In this document: positions 36,557 through 45,788 of the stretch, one piece after another | Numbering within the stretch: position 1 is the stretch's first letter | How the letters are laid out: each line of letters opens with the position of its first letter | NCBI GenBank assembly: GCA_913047695.1 | Contig: CAJWUI010000008.1 | Location: forward strand, 16,111 to 80,110 | Source: an uncultured Bacteroidota bacterium | Lineage (GTDB): Bacteria > Bacteroidota > Bacteroidia > Flavobacteriales > Flavobacteriaceae | Reading direction: 5' to 3' | DNA: 64,000 bases | The notes under the pieces: generated by a model | What the model was told of the DNA's origin: nothing | Databases searched by the model: none | Seen by the model: only the letters and a program-made list of their open reading frames with translations | Program-made: the position numbers and the translations under genes

Positions 36557-36751
36557 ATGTTGATTTTAACATTTTTAGGTATGATAGGAGCACCACAAAT
36601 AATTTTGATAATAGCAGTTGTATTACTACTCTTCGGTGGACGTAAAATTCCAGAATTAATGAAAGGTTTGGGTAGTGGAATCAAAGAGTTTAAGAATGCT
36701 ACAAAAGAAGAAGAAGATTCAGCTAAAATAGATAAAGATAGAAAGGCTTAA
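36557..36751 (+). CDS. tatA: Sec-independent translocase TatA/TatE-like subunit
   Basis: 64 residues. One N-terminal membrane helix (about 10-26), then the hinge [21 protein letters not shown], an amphipathic helix typical of TatA, and a charged tail. It forms the pore-like assembly that exports folded proteins; tatC is not in the window. Its last 4 bases overlap the convergent DUF4837 gene. Confidence 0.93.
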   Translation: MLILTFLGMIGAPQIILIIAVVLLLFGGRKIPELMKGLGSGIKEFKNATKEEEDSAKIDKDRKA

Positions 36752-37725
36752 TCAACCTTTTTAATAGTGGTTATTATTGTATTTAATTCAAACATGTAAT
36801 CTCTTTTATTCATCGAAGGGGCGAAAGTGAAACCTTCAATAGCCATCCAATTTTTAGTTAAACTATCCCTAATCATATAATTTACAAATGGTCCTGCCAT
36901 AAAGTCATTAGCTACTTCCCAAGTTCCTTTTGTTAGATAACCTTTTTTACCATCCAAAGCAACTTTATAAAAATAAGGTTGATATGCTCGCTCAGTGATC
37001 ATATAGCTACCGTTTATGCGGCCTGGAATATAAAGTTTACCTATTGAATCCCTTATATTCAAAATTTTAGTATTAAAATTATTTTCTGATATGCTATCAA
37101 ATATTTCGTATGCAATAATATTAAGATGTCCTTTTTGAATTTGCTTTTGTATCCAAATAAAATTAGTAGTGTCTTTTACTACTTTATAAACTGAAGGGTA
37201 AACTAAATTATATCCAAAGCGTCTTTTAATGTTTTTATCTTTAGTTGGAGATTTGTTTATTCTCCTTAGCTTTTCTTTTCGCTCGTTCTCTTTTATAGTC
37301 TGGGTAAATAACGCGAGGTTTTCTTCAAAAAAAAATTGTTGGACTTCTGAATCTTCACCAGTTACTAAACCAACTATTTGAGGCCGTGAAAATTGGTCCT
37401 TTGCTAATTGAAATCTAGGAATAGAATCTTTCTGAAACCAAATTATATTTCTACTCTGTCTTGCAAATCCTGAAAATACTTTGGGATTCAAATAATCAAG
37501 TGAAAATTGAGGTTCGTCAAATGGTAGACCTTCATACACCTTGCTTAAATTATCTCTTACCGATTTACCTAATTCCCCTTTCCAATCTGAAATTGGCATT
37601 ATGACTGATATGTGATTTAAATTTCCACTAGAATCGGGAATAAATACATTAAACTTATCAGCCTTATTATTGCAGGAGATCATTGAAAATAATGCGAATA
37701 ATAAAAAAACTATAATGCTTTTCAT
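36748..37725 (-). CDS. DUF4837 lipoprotein
   Basis: 325 residues. Lipobox Cys at about residue 19 (SMISCNN). The remainder matches the Bacteroidota DUF4837 family: [35 protein letters not shown] and the C-terminal [10 protein letters not shown] ... EGFTFAP blocks. Function unknown; it is expected in the periplasm or outer membrane. It follows pgk by 2 bases on the same strand. Confidence 0.82.
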   Translation of the reverse strand: MKSIIVFLLFALFSMISCNNKADKFNVFIPDSSGNLNHISVIMPISDWKGELGKSVRDNLSKVYEGLPFDEPQFSLDYLNPKVFSGFARQSRNIIWFQKDSIPRFQLAKDQFSRPQIVGLVTGEDSEVQQFFFEENLALFTQTIKENERKEKLRRINKSPTKDKNIKRRFGYNLVYPSVYKVVKDTTNFIWIQKQIQKGHLNIIAYEIFDSISENNFNTKILNIRDSIGKLYIPGRINGSYMITERAYQPYFYKVALDGKKGYLTKGTWEVANDFMAGPFVNYMIRDSLTKNWMAIEGFTFAPSMNKRDYMFELNTIITTIKKVD

Positions 37726-37727
37726 TG

Positions 37728-38915
37728 TTATTGATTCAAAGCTGCAATTCCTGGAAGAGTTTTACCCTCTAAACTTTCTAACATTGCTCCCCCGCCGGTG
37801 CTTATATAGCTCATATCATGATCCATTTTAAACTTTTTTACAGCGGCAACTGAGTCTCCTCCCCCTACTAGTGAAAAGGACCCATTGATAGTTGCTTCAG
37901 CAATTGATCTACCAGCAGCCATTGTTCCTGCTGAAAAGTTGGGAAATTCGAACACTCCTAGCGGACCATTCCACAGAATGGTTTTACAATTTATTATAAC
38001 ATCATGAAACTTTTTTATGCTTGCTGGGCCCGCATCCAAAGCTTCCCAGCCAGTTTTAATTTCCATAACATTAAAAATTTTTTTCTTTGCCTCATTACTA
38101 AATGTATTCCCTGCGACAACATCAACTGGAAAATGCAATTTCACGTTCTTCTGTTTTGCTTTATCGATTAAATCTAATGCATAATCACAATAATCTAATT
38201 CGCATATGGAATTTCCTACTTTTCCCCCAAGTGCCTTTGTAAATGTATATACCATACCCCCACCTATAATAAGGTGGTCGACTTTATCCAACAGGCTTTC
38301 TATTATTGTGATTTTTGTTGACACTTTAGCGCCTCCAAGTATTGCTAAAATTGGTGGTATGCCATTTTTTATGACTTTATCTATAGCCAAAACCTCTTTT
38401 TCCAAAAGACTGCCAAAACATTTATTTTTTTGAAAAAAATTAGCAATAATTGTAGTAGATGCATGAGCTCTGTGTGCTGTTCCAAAAGCATCGTTGACAA
38501 AGATTGTCCCAAGTTTTGAGAGTCTTTCAGAAAAAACTACATCTCCTTCAGTTTCTTCTGCGTTGAATCGAAGGTTTTCCATTAACAATACTTCTCCGGG
38601 CATCAATGAATCTGCTTTGGATTGTGCTTCAGGGCCGACACAAGTCTTACAGAATTGAACCTTAGTCTCCAAAATTTCAGATACTTTGTCTATTATGTTT
38701 TGAAATGAAAGGCTTTGTTCAAAACCATTTGGCCTTCCAAGATGTGAAAGCAACACACAACTACCTCCCTTTGACAAAATATAGTGTATTGTTGGTTTTG
38801 CTGCTTTTATCCGTGTCGTGTCAGTTATTTGTAAATCTTTGTCTAAGGGGACATTAAAGTCAACACGAACAATTGCTCGCTGATCTTTAAAGTTTACTTC
38901 CTTTAATGTTCGCAT
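37728..38915 (-). CDS. pgk: Phosphoglycerate kinase
   Basis: 395 residues, a full two-domain enzyme. RVDFNVPLDK near the start, the substrate-binding LSHLGRPNG, GGAKVSTKI, and the C-terminal STGGGAMLESLEGKTLPGI are all present. It makes ATP from 1,3-bisphosphoglycerate in glycolysis. It has its own promoter and is divergent from holB. Confidence 0.98.
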   Translation of the reverse strand: MRTLKEVNFKDQRAIVRVDFNVPLDKDLQITDTTRIKAAKPTIHYILSKGGSCVLLSHLGRPNGFEQSLSFQNIIDKVSEILETKVQFCKTCVGPEAQSKADSLMPGEVLLMENLRFNAEETEGDVVFSERLSKLGTIFVNDAFGTAHRAHASTTIIANFFQKNKCFGSLLEKEVLAIDKVIKNGIPPILAILGGAKVSTKITIIESLLDKVDHLIIGGGMVYTFTKALGGKVGNSICELDYCDYALDLIDKAKQKNVKLHFPVDVVAGNTFSNEAKKKIFNVMEIKTGWEALDAGPASIKKFHDVIINCKTILWNGPLGVFEFPNFSAGTMAAGRSIAEATINGSFSLVGGGDSVAAVKKFKMDHDMSYISTGGGAMLESLEGKTLPGIAALNQ

Positions 38916-38928
38916 TCTTTGATTTTCT

Positions 38929-38958
38929 CAAAAATACAATAAAGGCATATTTTATCAA
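38929..38958 (-). promoter_or_regulatory. Promoter for pgk
   Basis: Minus strand: TTG (38956-38958), 19-base spacer, TATTTTTG (38929-38936), ATG 13 bases downstream. Confidence 0.65.
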
Positions 38959-39012
38959 TTTATTTTTAAAAAGATGTAATGTTTTTGATATTTAGTTGCT
39001 TTATATTTACTC

Positions 39013-40128
39013 ATGCTTTGGACAAAGGTTATAGGACAAGAGGTTCTTAAAAATAAATTAAAATATCTCATCGAAACAAACCAAGTGCCTCATTCTCAAC
39101 TATTTATAGGTGATTCAGGATACGGTTCACTCCCCTTAGTTATAGAGTTTTCATTATCTTTATTGGAAAATAAGAATGTAAGTAAAGTCACAAGAAAACT
39201 AAGTGAAAGATGTCAAAATCCTGATTTACATTTTATCCTGCCAGTTGTAAAAAAAAAGAATGAAAAAGTAGTACACAGTCATCATTATATTCAAGATTGG
39301 TTAATATTTATTGATAGTAAACCGTATGGTAGCTATAGTGAATGGTTTGAATCTATTAATGTTGGAAATCGGCAGGGATTAATTAGTATTGCAGATATTG
39401 AAAACGTTCGTAGAAAAATTACCTTAAAAGCTTTTAATGGGGGCGCTAGAGTTTGTATTGTGTGGGGTGCAGAAAAGATGAGTAATCAGGCTTCGAATGC
39501 GTTCCTTAAAATTTTAGAAGAGCCCCCTGAAAATACGTTTTTTTTACTAATTGCAGAGAATCAAGAAGAAGTTTTACCCACAATAGTATCCAGGTGTCAA
39601 ATTACAAATTTAGGACCTATTGATAACTCCTCTCTTATAGATGTGATAGAAAAAAAAACTGATGATCCTGAAGGTTTAGTTGCAAAGGCCCAAGGTAATT
39701 ATAATGATTTACTTAATTTGATTAGCAATGATCAAGATAAAGAATACGAAAGTCTCTTAATTGAGGGCCTAAGAACGGCTTTTAAAGTAAATAAAAACAA
39801 AAAACTGATTATTGATTTAATGAGTTGGTCTTCTTCTATTTGTAAATTTGGAAAAGAAGAGCAAAAGACCTTTTTAAAATTTGGTATTCAATTTTTCAGA
39901 GATGCGTATTTATTGAACTATTCTCTTGACGATATTGTATCTTTTCAATCAAAAACAAATTTTGACTTGTCAAGAATTGCGCCCTACATTAATGACAAAA
40001 ATATTAATGAATTAGTATCACTTTTTGAACAAACTCATTATAACGTATTAAGAAATGGGAATGTGAAAATGCTATTTATCAATCTTGCTTTGAAATTATC
40101 TGATTTGATTTATCTAGGCGTTAAATAG
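39013..40128 (+). CDS. holB: DNA polymerase III delta' subunit-like protein
   Basis: 371 residues. The clamp-loader AAA+ fold is visible from VIGQEVLKNKL, VCIVWGAEKMSNQASNAFLKILEEPPENT and the sensor TIVSRCQ (SRC motif). The P-loop is degenerate (GDSGYGSLP, no Lys), as expected for delta', which does not hydrolyse ATP. It helps load the sliding clamp. A near-consensus element (TATATTTA) precedes the start. It overlaps the convergent methyltransferase gene by 8 bases. Confidence 0.88.
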   Translation: MLWTKVIGQEVLKNKLKYLIETNQVPHSQLFIGDSGYGSLPLVIEFSLSLLENKNVSKVTRKLSERCQNPDLHFILPVVKKKNEKVVHSHHYIQDWLIFIDSKPYGSYSEWFESINVGNRQGLISIADIENVRRKITLKAFNGGARVCIVWGAEKMSNQASNAFLKILEEPPENTFFLLIAENQEEVLPTIVSRCQITNLGPIDNSSLIDVIEKKTDDPEGLVAKAQGNYNDLLNLISNDQDKEYESLLIEGLRTAFKVNKNKKLIIDLMSWSSSICKFGKEEQKTFLKFGIQFFRDAYLLNYSLDDIVSFQSKTNFDLSRIAPYINDKNINELVSLFEQTHYNVLRNGNVKMLFINLALKLSDLIYLGVK

Positions 40129-40981
40129 ACTTTTTAAAAACAAAAACAATGGAAGAGAACTCTTTATTAAATAAAGCACTAAAATTTGATCTTAAAGCAA
40201 TGAAAAACCCTCGAAAAAATGCAAAGCTGGAATTTTTGTGCTTTTCGGATATGTAAGAAATGTAAAACGCATCCAAAAATAAAGGGTGTTTTTCTTCAAG
40301 TTTAAACCCCCTAGATTCCACTAAAGAGATTATTCCTTTGCTTGTAAAATGCCATATGTGTCTTGGTACATCTAGTGCTGCCCACGAAGAGTTATAATAC
40401 CTTGCATCAAAACTATTGATATTTGGCACTGCTATCATTAAAGTCCCTTTTTTATTTAAAAGATTGTGAATTTTAGATAGCGCCTGTTCTGGATTTGTAA
40501 GATGCTCCAAAACGTGCCATAAAGTTATTCCGTCATACTTATCAGATTGAGGGATATCAGCAATATTTTTGAAAACATTTATATTTAAAAGTGATTGATT
40601 TTTAATTTCTTTATTGTAAGGCTCCAAAACAGAAGTTTTAAAGTTTTTTTTTGAAAGATATGCTGCAAATTTACAAGAACCTGCTCCGTAATCTAATATT
40701 TTACTCCCTTTTAAATAAATTCTAATTAAAAATAGTTTATATCTAAACATTATCTTTTGGACAAGAAAATAGATTATGTCTAAACCACTTTTTGGTGTAT
40801 TTTTAAATGAATCGTAGTTTGATGACTCGTAATATAAGGACATGTCTTTTATATTTTTAATGTTCGTTTTAGCTATTGTCCTCGATTTGTTCCATGTAAT
40901 ATCGAAATACTCTCCTGAAACTAAGTGATCTTTTGCTTTTAATTTTGATTTATGAGTATCGTGCTGTTCCACGTGAAACAA
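40121..40981 (-). CDS. Class I SAM-dependent methyltransferase
   Basis: 286 residues. ILDYGAGSCKFAAYL is the SAM-binding motif I, YDGITLWHVLEHLTNP motif II region, and LLNKKGTLMIAVPN the following strand, a UbiG-like arrangement. The acceptor is not predictable. The first codons (Met-Phe-His-Val-Glu-Gln) are encoded by the parS-like site at 40965-40980, so the start codon itself overlaps that element. It lies 10 bases after mnmG. Confidence 0.83.
   Translation of the reverse strand: MFHVEQHDTHKSKLKAKDHLVSGEYFDITWNKSRTIAKTNIKNIKDMSLYYESSNYDSFKNTPKSGLDIIYFLVQKIMFRYKLFLIRIYLKGSKILDYGAGSCKFAAYLSKKNFKTSVLEPYNKEIKNQSLLNINVFKNIADIPQSDKYDGITLWHVLEHLTNPEQALSKIHNLLNKKGTLMIAVPNINSFDARYYNSSWAALDVPRHIWHFTSKGIISLVESRGFKLEEKHPLFLDAFYISYISEKHKNSSFAFFRGFFIALRSNFSALFNKEFSSIVFVFKKSI
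40965..40980. promoter_or_regulatory. parS-like centromere site 1
   Basis: TGTTCCACGTGAAACA matches the bacterial ParB binding consensus TGTTNCACGTGAAACA at every defined base. It lies at the junction of mnmG and the methyltransferase gene, inside the first codons of the latter. No parA/parB genes are in the window. Confidence 0.8.
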
Positions 40982-40991
40982 ATTTTACTTT

Positions 40992-42863
40992 TTATCGGCC
41001 CATGGATACTAAAAGTACACTTATATCACTTGGGTTAACTCCACTAATTCTAGACGCCTGAGCTAGTGTTTCAGGCCGTAGCTTATTTAATTTTTCTTTT
41101 GCCTCAAATGATAAAGACGCTAGCTCATCAAAGTTAAAACTTGAGGGTATCTTTATGTTTTCTAAGCGCCTTAGCTTTTCTGCATTTTTTTTCTCTTTTT
41201 CTATATATCCAGAATATTTTATTTCTATCTCAGCTTGCTCAAATATAGAATCATCTATATTTGATTTGTTAATGAAAGAATTTAGTTCTTTAAAACCATT
41301 TAAATCAGACCTAGAAATATTTGGGCGCGACAAAAGCTTAGAGTACTTATCTGTTTGCTTTATTAAATTTTCCTTTTTGCTAACTAATAAATCATTTGTT
41401 TCTTTTAGTGTAAAACTTTTATTTTTTAAAAATTTAACAAGTTCACTTCGTTTTTTAAGTTTTTCCTCAACTTTGTTGAGCCTTTCTTTAGAAGCCAAAC
41501 CTATCTTAAAAGAAATAGGCGTTAACCGTTCATCGGCATTGTCTTGTCTCAAAAGGGTTCTGTATTCGGCTCGAGAAGTAAACATACGATATGGTTCCTC
41601 AGTGCCTTTAAGAATCAGGTCATCAATTAGCACGCCTATATAAGCCTCTTCCCTTCCAAGAATAAGTGGATTTTTGTTATTGTTTTTCTGATGCGCATTT
41701 ATGCCTGCGATAATCCCTTGGGCCGCTGCTTCTTCATATCCTGTTGTTCCGTTAATTTGGCCAGCAAAGAATAGATTTTGAATCAATTTAGTTTCGAGTG
41801 AATGAAACAATTGTGTCGGTGGGAAATAATCATACTCTATAGCGTACCCTGGTCTTAAAAATTTCACAGACTCAAATCCCCTAACAGATCTTAAAGCTTT
41901 AAACTGTATGTCGTGTGGTAAGGAGGTAGAAAAACCGTTCACATAAACCTCATGAGTATTCCATCCCTCAGGCTCTACAAAAACTTGATGCTGTAATTTA
42001 TCACTAAACCTATTGATTTTATCTTCTATCGAAGGACAATATCTAGGGCCAATACTATTAATAGACCCATTAAACATTGGGGATCTGTCAAACCCTTGCT
42101 TTAGAATTTCGTGTGCTTCAGGGTTTGTATGGGTTATATAACAACTTTTTTGATTTTTTAATGGTTGTGTTTCCTCAGAAAAAGAAAATTTCGAAGGGTT
42201 GGTATCGCCTTTTTGTTCCAACATAAAAGAATAGTTTAGCGAGCGTCCATCAACACGGGGGGGTGTTCCGGTTTTCATTCTTCCAGATGTAAAACCTATG
42301 TTTTCTAGACATTTTGTAAGCCCATGAGATGCTTTTTCCCCAACGCGCCCTCCACTGAAGTTCTTTTCTCCTATGTGTATCAAGCCATTTAAAAACGTTC
42401 CATTAGTTAAAACTACTGTCTTTGAAAATATTTTAACCCCCAAAGATGTAATCACTCCTTCAACTTGATCATTTTCAATAACCAGATCAACTACCATTTC
42501 CTGATAAAAGTCAAGAAGAGGGGTGTTTTCAAGTTTTTGTCTCCACTCGAGTGTAAACAAACTTCTATCGGATTGAACTCTAGGGCTCCACATTGCGGGT
42601 CCTTTTGACTGGTTCAACATTTTATACTGAATTGCCGACCTATCTGAAACTATACCGCTATAACCCCCTAGAGCGTCAATTTCTCTTACTATTTGTCCTT
42701 TAGCAATCCCACCCATAGCAGGGTTACACGACATCTGTGCTAAATTTTGAAGATTCATTGAAACCAAAAGGGTTTTAGAGCCAAGATTGGCTGAAGCTGC
42801 AGCAGCCTCACACCCAGCATGTCCGCCTCCTACGACTATAACGTCATACTTAGAATCAAACAT
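40992..42863 (-). CDS. mnmG: tRNA uridine-5-carboxymethylaminomethyl(34) synthesis enzyme MnmG
   Basis: 623 residues, standard long form. The FAD-binding VVGGGHAGCEAA (about 10-21), CNPAMGGIAKGQIVREIDALGG, TGTPPRVD and the C-terminal helical domain are present. With MnmE it modifies wobble U34 of several tRNAs. It overlaps the end of ybeY by 8 bases, and parS-like sites lie just outside both ends. mnmE is not in the window. Confidence 0.98.
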   Translation of the reverse strand: MFDSKYDVIVVGGGHAGCEAAAASANLGSKTLLVSMNLQNLAQMSCNPAMGGIAKGQIVREIDALGGYSGIVSDRSAIQYKMLNQSKGPAMWSPRVQSDRSLFTLEWRQKLENTPLLDFYQEMVVDLVIENDQVEGVITSLGVKIFSKTVVLTNGTFLNGLIHIGEKNFSGGRVGEKASHGLTKCLENIGFTSGRMKTGTPPRVDGRSLNYSFMLEQKGDTNPSKFSFSEETQPLKNQKSCYITHTNPEAHEILKQGFDRSPMFNGSINSIGPRYCPSIEDKINRFSDKLQHQVFVEPEGWNTHEVYVNGFSTSLPHDIQFKALRSVRGFESVKFLRPGYAIEYDYFPPTQLFHSLETKLIQNLFFAGQINGTTGYEEAAAQGIIAGINAHQKNNNKNPLILGREEAYIGVLIDDLILKGTEEPYRMFTSRAEYRTLLRQDNADERLTPISFKIGLASKERLNKVEEKLKKRSELVKFLKNKSFTLKETNDLLVSKKENLIKQTDKYSKLLSRPNISRSDLNGFKELNSFINKSNIDDSIFEQAEIEIKYSGYIEKEKKNAEKLRRLENIKIPSSFNFDELASLSFEAKEKLNKLRPETLAQASRISGVNPSDISVLLVSMGR

Positions 42864-43293
42864 AACGGTTGTGTTTCACGTGAAACATTGATATAAACCT
42901 ATCTTCCATTTTTCGCATGTTGTCAACTTCCTCCTTGTCACCGTCATTATAGCCCATACAATGCAGCAGTCCATGAACAATTATCCTAAGTATCTCATTT
43001 TCAACAGTTTGCCTGTACTCTTTTGCAGATATTTTTATTGCCCATAATGAAACAAAAAATTCTGCTTCCAATTTGTTATCAGAAGTATAATTGAAAGTAA
43101 TTATATCAGTATTTGTTTTGTGATTAAGATATTTTTTGTTCATTTTTAAAAGTGCTTCTTTTGAAACAAAATTGTATTGTAGCTTTTTGACATCGTAGCC
43201 CTTTATTTGTGCGTATTTGGACAACGTGCCTGAAAGCTTCTTAATGTCAAAGTTATCTGGTATGTTTAGGAACCGTATAATTTTTTTTTGCAA
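42856..43293 (-). CDS. ybeY: Endoribonuclease YbeY (rRNA maturation)
   Basis: 145 residues from a TTG at 43291-43293. NKKYLNHKTNTDIITFNY and the zinc motif IVHGLLHCMGYNDGD (HGxxHxxGxxH-like, with the last ligand position as Asp in this stretch) identify it. The open frame runs on to 43404, antisense into gltX, which is unlikely to be translated. No ATG or GTG lies near the conserved N-terminus; TTG or an ATT a few codons later are the only candidates, and a -7 element overlaps the TTG. It acts in 16S rRNA 3'-end processing. Its last codons (Met-Phe-His-Val-Lys-His) are the second parS-like site. Confidence 0.82.
   Translation of the reverse strand: MQKKIIRFLNIPDNFDIKKLSGTLSKYAQIKGYDVKKLQYNFVSKEALLKMNKKYLNHKTNTDIITFNYTSDNKLEAEFFVSLWAIKISAKEYRQTVENEILRIIVHGLLHCMGYNDGDKEEVDNMRKMEDRFISMFHVKHNRYV
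42872..42887. promoter_or_regulatory. parS-like centromere site 2
   Basis: TGTTTCACGTGAAACA is a perfect 16-base palindrome and an exact parS match. It lies within the 3' end of ybeY, 9 bases before the mnmG start codon, and 1.9 kb from site 1. Confidence 0.85.
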
Positions 43294-43298
43294 ATATA
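43291..43298 (-). promoter_or_regulatory. TAnnTTTG -7 element overlapping the ybeY start
   Basis: TATATTTG on the minus strand overlaps the TTG start candidate. If used, initiation would have to occur further downstream, for example at ATT. No -33 TTG is evident. Confidence 0.4.
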
Positions 43299-43341
43299 AT
43301 GTAATTGTTTTGCTAAGATAGGGGAATAGGTTTATAGCTGC

Positions 43342-43349
43342 TATATTTG
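43342..43349 (+). promoter_or_regulatory. TAnnTTTG -7 element for gltX
   Basis: TATATTTG ends 7 bases before the gltX ATG, implying a very short leader. A TTG lies 29 bases upstream, too far for normal spacing. Confidence 0.5.
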
Positions 43350-43356
43350 TGTTACA

Positions 43357-44835
43357 ATGAAAATAAGAGTTCGTTTTGCGCCAAGTCCAACTGGTCCACT
43401 TCATATAGGGGGTTTAAGGACGGCTCTTTTTAATTATCTGTATGCAAAAAGTAAAAACGGAAGCTTTATTCTTAGAATAGAGGATACGGATCAAAACCGA
43501 TACGTGGAAGGAAGCGAAAATTATTTAATTAAAGCCCTAAATTGGTGTGGCATAAAACCTGATGAAGGCCCAAATACAGCGGGGCGCTTTGGCCCTTATC
43601 GCCAAAGTGAAAGAAAGAAGATTTATAAAGAGCATATTGATAAACTTATCGGTTTAGGAGCAGCGTATTATGCCTTCGATAGTGAAGATGAGTTGATAAA
43701 ATATCGTCAAGAATGCGAAAAGGGTGGAAAAACATTTTTGTATAACAGTCAAAATAGAAAGAAATTCAGAAACAGTCTGTCCCTAAATTTGGCTGAAACT
43801 AAAAAGGCTCTAGAAGGGGATTATGTTGTTCGATTGAAAGTAATGGGCGGAGCTACAATTAATGTAAATGATGAAATTCGTGGTAACATATCAGTCTCTT
43901 CGGATTTACTTGACGATAAGATCTTATTGAAAACCGACGGGTTACCTACTTATCATTTTGCTAATGTTGTCGATGACAAGTTAATGGAAATAACAGATGT
44001 TATACGTGGAGAAGAGTGGCTTCCTTCGTTGCCTATACACAAACTAATTTACGATGCTTTCAATTGGAATTTACCTCGGTTCATACATTTACCTTTAATT
44101 CTGAAACCAAATGGAAAGGGAAAACTATCAAAAAGAGACGGTTTAAAAGATGGCTACCCCGTTTTTCCCATTAAGTTTAAAGAATTAAATCTAGGTTTTA
44201 AAGAAAGAGGTTTCTTGCCCAGTGGAATGGTAAATTATCTTGCCTTATTGGGATGGAATAGTGGAACAGATAACGAAATTTTTAGTCTAACAGATCTTAT
44301 AAAAAACTTCAGCATAAAAAGAGTTCAAAAGGGTGGTGCTAGGTTTGATTATGAAAAGGCTTGTTGGATAAATCAACAACATATATCAAAATCTGATGTG
44401 ATATCGTTATTGGAACAAAAAAGTGTAAAGGAAATATTTGAAAATGTAGATGAAAAAAAGCATATTAATGTGTTAAACTTGGTGAAAAACCGTCTCAAGA
44501 CTCTAAATGATCTCAAGAATGAAATTAGATTTTTGGATGATCCGCAAGAATATGATAAAAAAAGTGTAAAAAAATTAATGGATAAGAGCCCAGTAAAAAT
44601 TATGGATCAGATTATCAAACTATTGTATTCTGATGTTGAAATAGTAGACATGAAACAATCTTTATTTGATTGGGGAAATAATGAAAAAATTCCATTTAGT
44701 TTAATAATGCAAACTCTTAGACTCGCTATTATTGGTCAATTATCTGGCCCTGATTTATTTCAAATTTGTGCTCTTATAGGAAAAGATGTATCTTTAAAAA
44801 GAGTGCAAAAATTTAAATCTTTTTGTCTAAAATAA
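43357..44835 (+). CDS. gltX: Glutamate--tRNA ligase
   Basis: 492 residues. The class I HIGH motif is PLHIGGLRTALFNYL near residue 15, RFAPSPTG precedes it, and KLSKRDG is the KMSKS equivalent. It charges tRNA-Glu. A separate glnS follows 1 kb later, so this organism appears to charge tRNA-Gln directly. It is followed by the SPFH gene after 10 bases. Confidence 0.97.
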   Translation: MKIRVRFAPSPTGPLHIGGLRTALFNYLYAKSKNGSFILRIEDTDQNRYVEGSENYLIKALNWCGIKPDEGPNTAGRFGPYRQSERKKIYKEHIDKLIGLGAAYYAFDSEDELIKYRQECEKGGKTFLYNSQNRKKFRNSLSLNLAETKKALEGDYVVRLKVMGGATINVNDEIRGNISVSSDLLDDKILLKTDGLPTYHFANVVDDKLMEITDVIRGEEWLPSLPIHKLIYDAFNWNLPRFIHLPLILKPNGKGKLSKRDGLKDGYPVFPIKFKELNLGFKERGFLPSGMVNYLALLGWNSGTDNEIFSLTDLIKNFSIKRVQKGGARFDYEKACWINQQHISKSDVISLLEQKSVKEIFENVDEKKHINVLNLVKNRLKTLNDLKNEIRFLDDPQEYDKKSVKKLMDKSPVKIMDQIIKLLYSDVEIVDMKQSLFDWGNNEKIPFSLIMQTLRLAIIGQLSGPDLFQICALIGKDVSLKRVQKFKSFCLK

Positions 44836-44845
44836 ATTTTAAACG

Positions 44846-45784
44846 ATGAGTTTAATTACCTATTTATTCGTTCTTTTTTTGTTACTGCTTATTTTATCTG
44901 GTGTATTTGTTGTAAAACAACAAACAGCTGGAATAATTGAACGCTTTGGTAAATTTACATCAATTAGACAATCAGGGCTACACTACAGAATTCCATTAAT
45001 TGATAAAATTGCTGGGCGGCTTAGTTTAAGGATTTTACAATTGGATGTTATTGTAGAAACGAAGACAAAAGATGATGTTTTCGTCAAACTTAAGGTCTCT
45101 GTTCAGTATAAGGTTGTTAAAGAAAAAGTCTATGATGCTTTTTACAAACTTGACTATCCACAAGATCAAATAACCTCATACGTTTTTGACGTAGTTAGGG
45201 CCGTTGTTCCAAAGATGAAGCTCGATGATGTTTTCGAAAAAAAGGATGAAATTGCTAATGCCGTTAAAGGGGAATTGAATGACGCTATGATTAATTATGG
45301 ATACGATATTATCAAAGCTCTTGTTACAGATATTGATCCAGATACTGAGGTAAAAGCTGCTATGAATAGAATAAACGCCGCTGAACGCAAAAAAGTTGCT
45401 GCACAATATGAAGGAGACGCAGAGCGTATTCTTATTGTTGAAAAAGCAAAGGCAGAAGCTGAAAGTAAACGTCTACAGGGTCAGGGAATAGCGGATCAAA
45501 GAAGGGAAATTGCGCGGGGCCTTGAGGAGTCGGTTGACGTTCTCAATAAAGTTGGTATAAATTCTCAGGAAGCCTCAGCCCTGATCGTAGTTACCCAACA
45601 TTATGATACACTTCAATCAATTGGAGGAGAAACAAACACAAATTTGATATTGCTCCCTAACTCTCCTCAAGCCGGAAGTGAAATGTTAAATGACATGGTG
45701 GCTTCTTTTACTGCAAGTAATCAAATAGGTGAGGCAATGAAAAAGCAAGGTTTGAAAACTAAAAAATCAGAGGAAAAAGATTAA
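44846..45784 (+). CDS. SPFH/Band 7 domain membrane protein (QmcA/slipin-like)
   Basis: 312 residues. An N-terminal membrane helix (about 4-22), the SPFH core beginning VVKQQTAGIIERFGKFTSIRQSGLH, and a coiled coil rich in Ala/Glu (NRINAAERKKVAAQYEGDAERILIVEKAKAEAESKRLQGQG region, about 178-220) fit stomatin/QmcA proteins, which form large membrane rings and often partner with FtsH or NfeD. No NfeD or FtsH gene is adjacent. It probably shares the gltX transcript. Confidence 0.9.
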   Translation: MSLITYLFVLFLLLLILSGVFVVKQQTAGIIERFGKFTSIRQSGLHYRIPLIDKIAGRLSLRILQLDVIVETKTKDDVFVKLKVSVQYKVVKEKVYDAFYKLDYPQDQITSYVFDVVRAVVPKMKLDDVFEKKDEIANAVKGELNDAMINYGYDIIKALVTDIDPDTEVKAAMNRINAAERKKVAAQYEGDAERILIVEKAKAEAESKRLQGQGIADQRREIARGLEESVDVLNKVGINSQEASALIVVTQHYDTLQSIGGETNTNLILLPNSPQAGSEMLNDMVASFTASNQIGEAMKKQGLKTKKSEEKD

Positions 45785-45788
45785 TATA

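Noticed and set aside
41155..41643. 162-residue plus-strand frame inside mnmG
   Set aside because: Antisense shadow of a highly conserved gene, Ser/Leu/Phe-rich composition as expected from the opposite strand.
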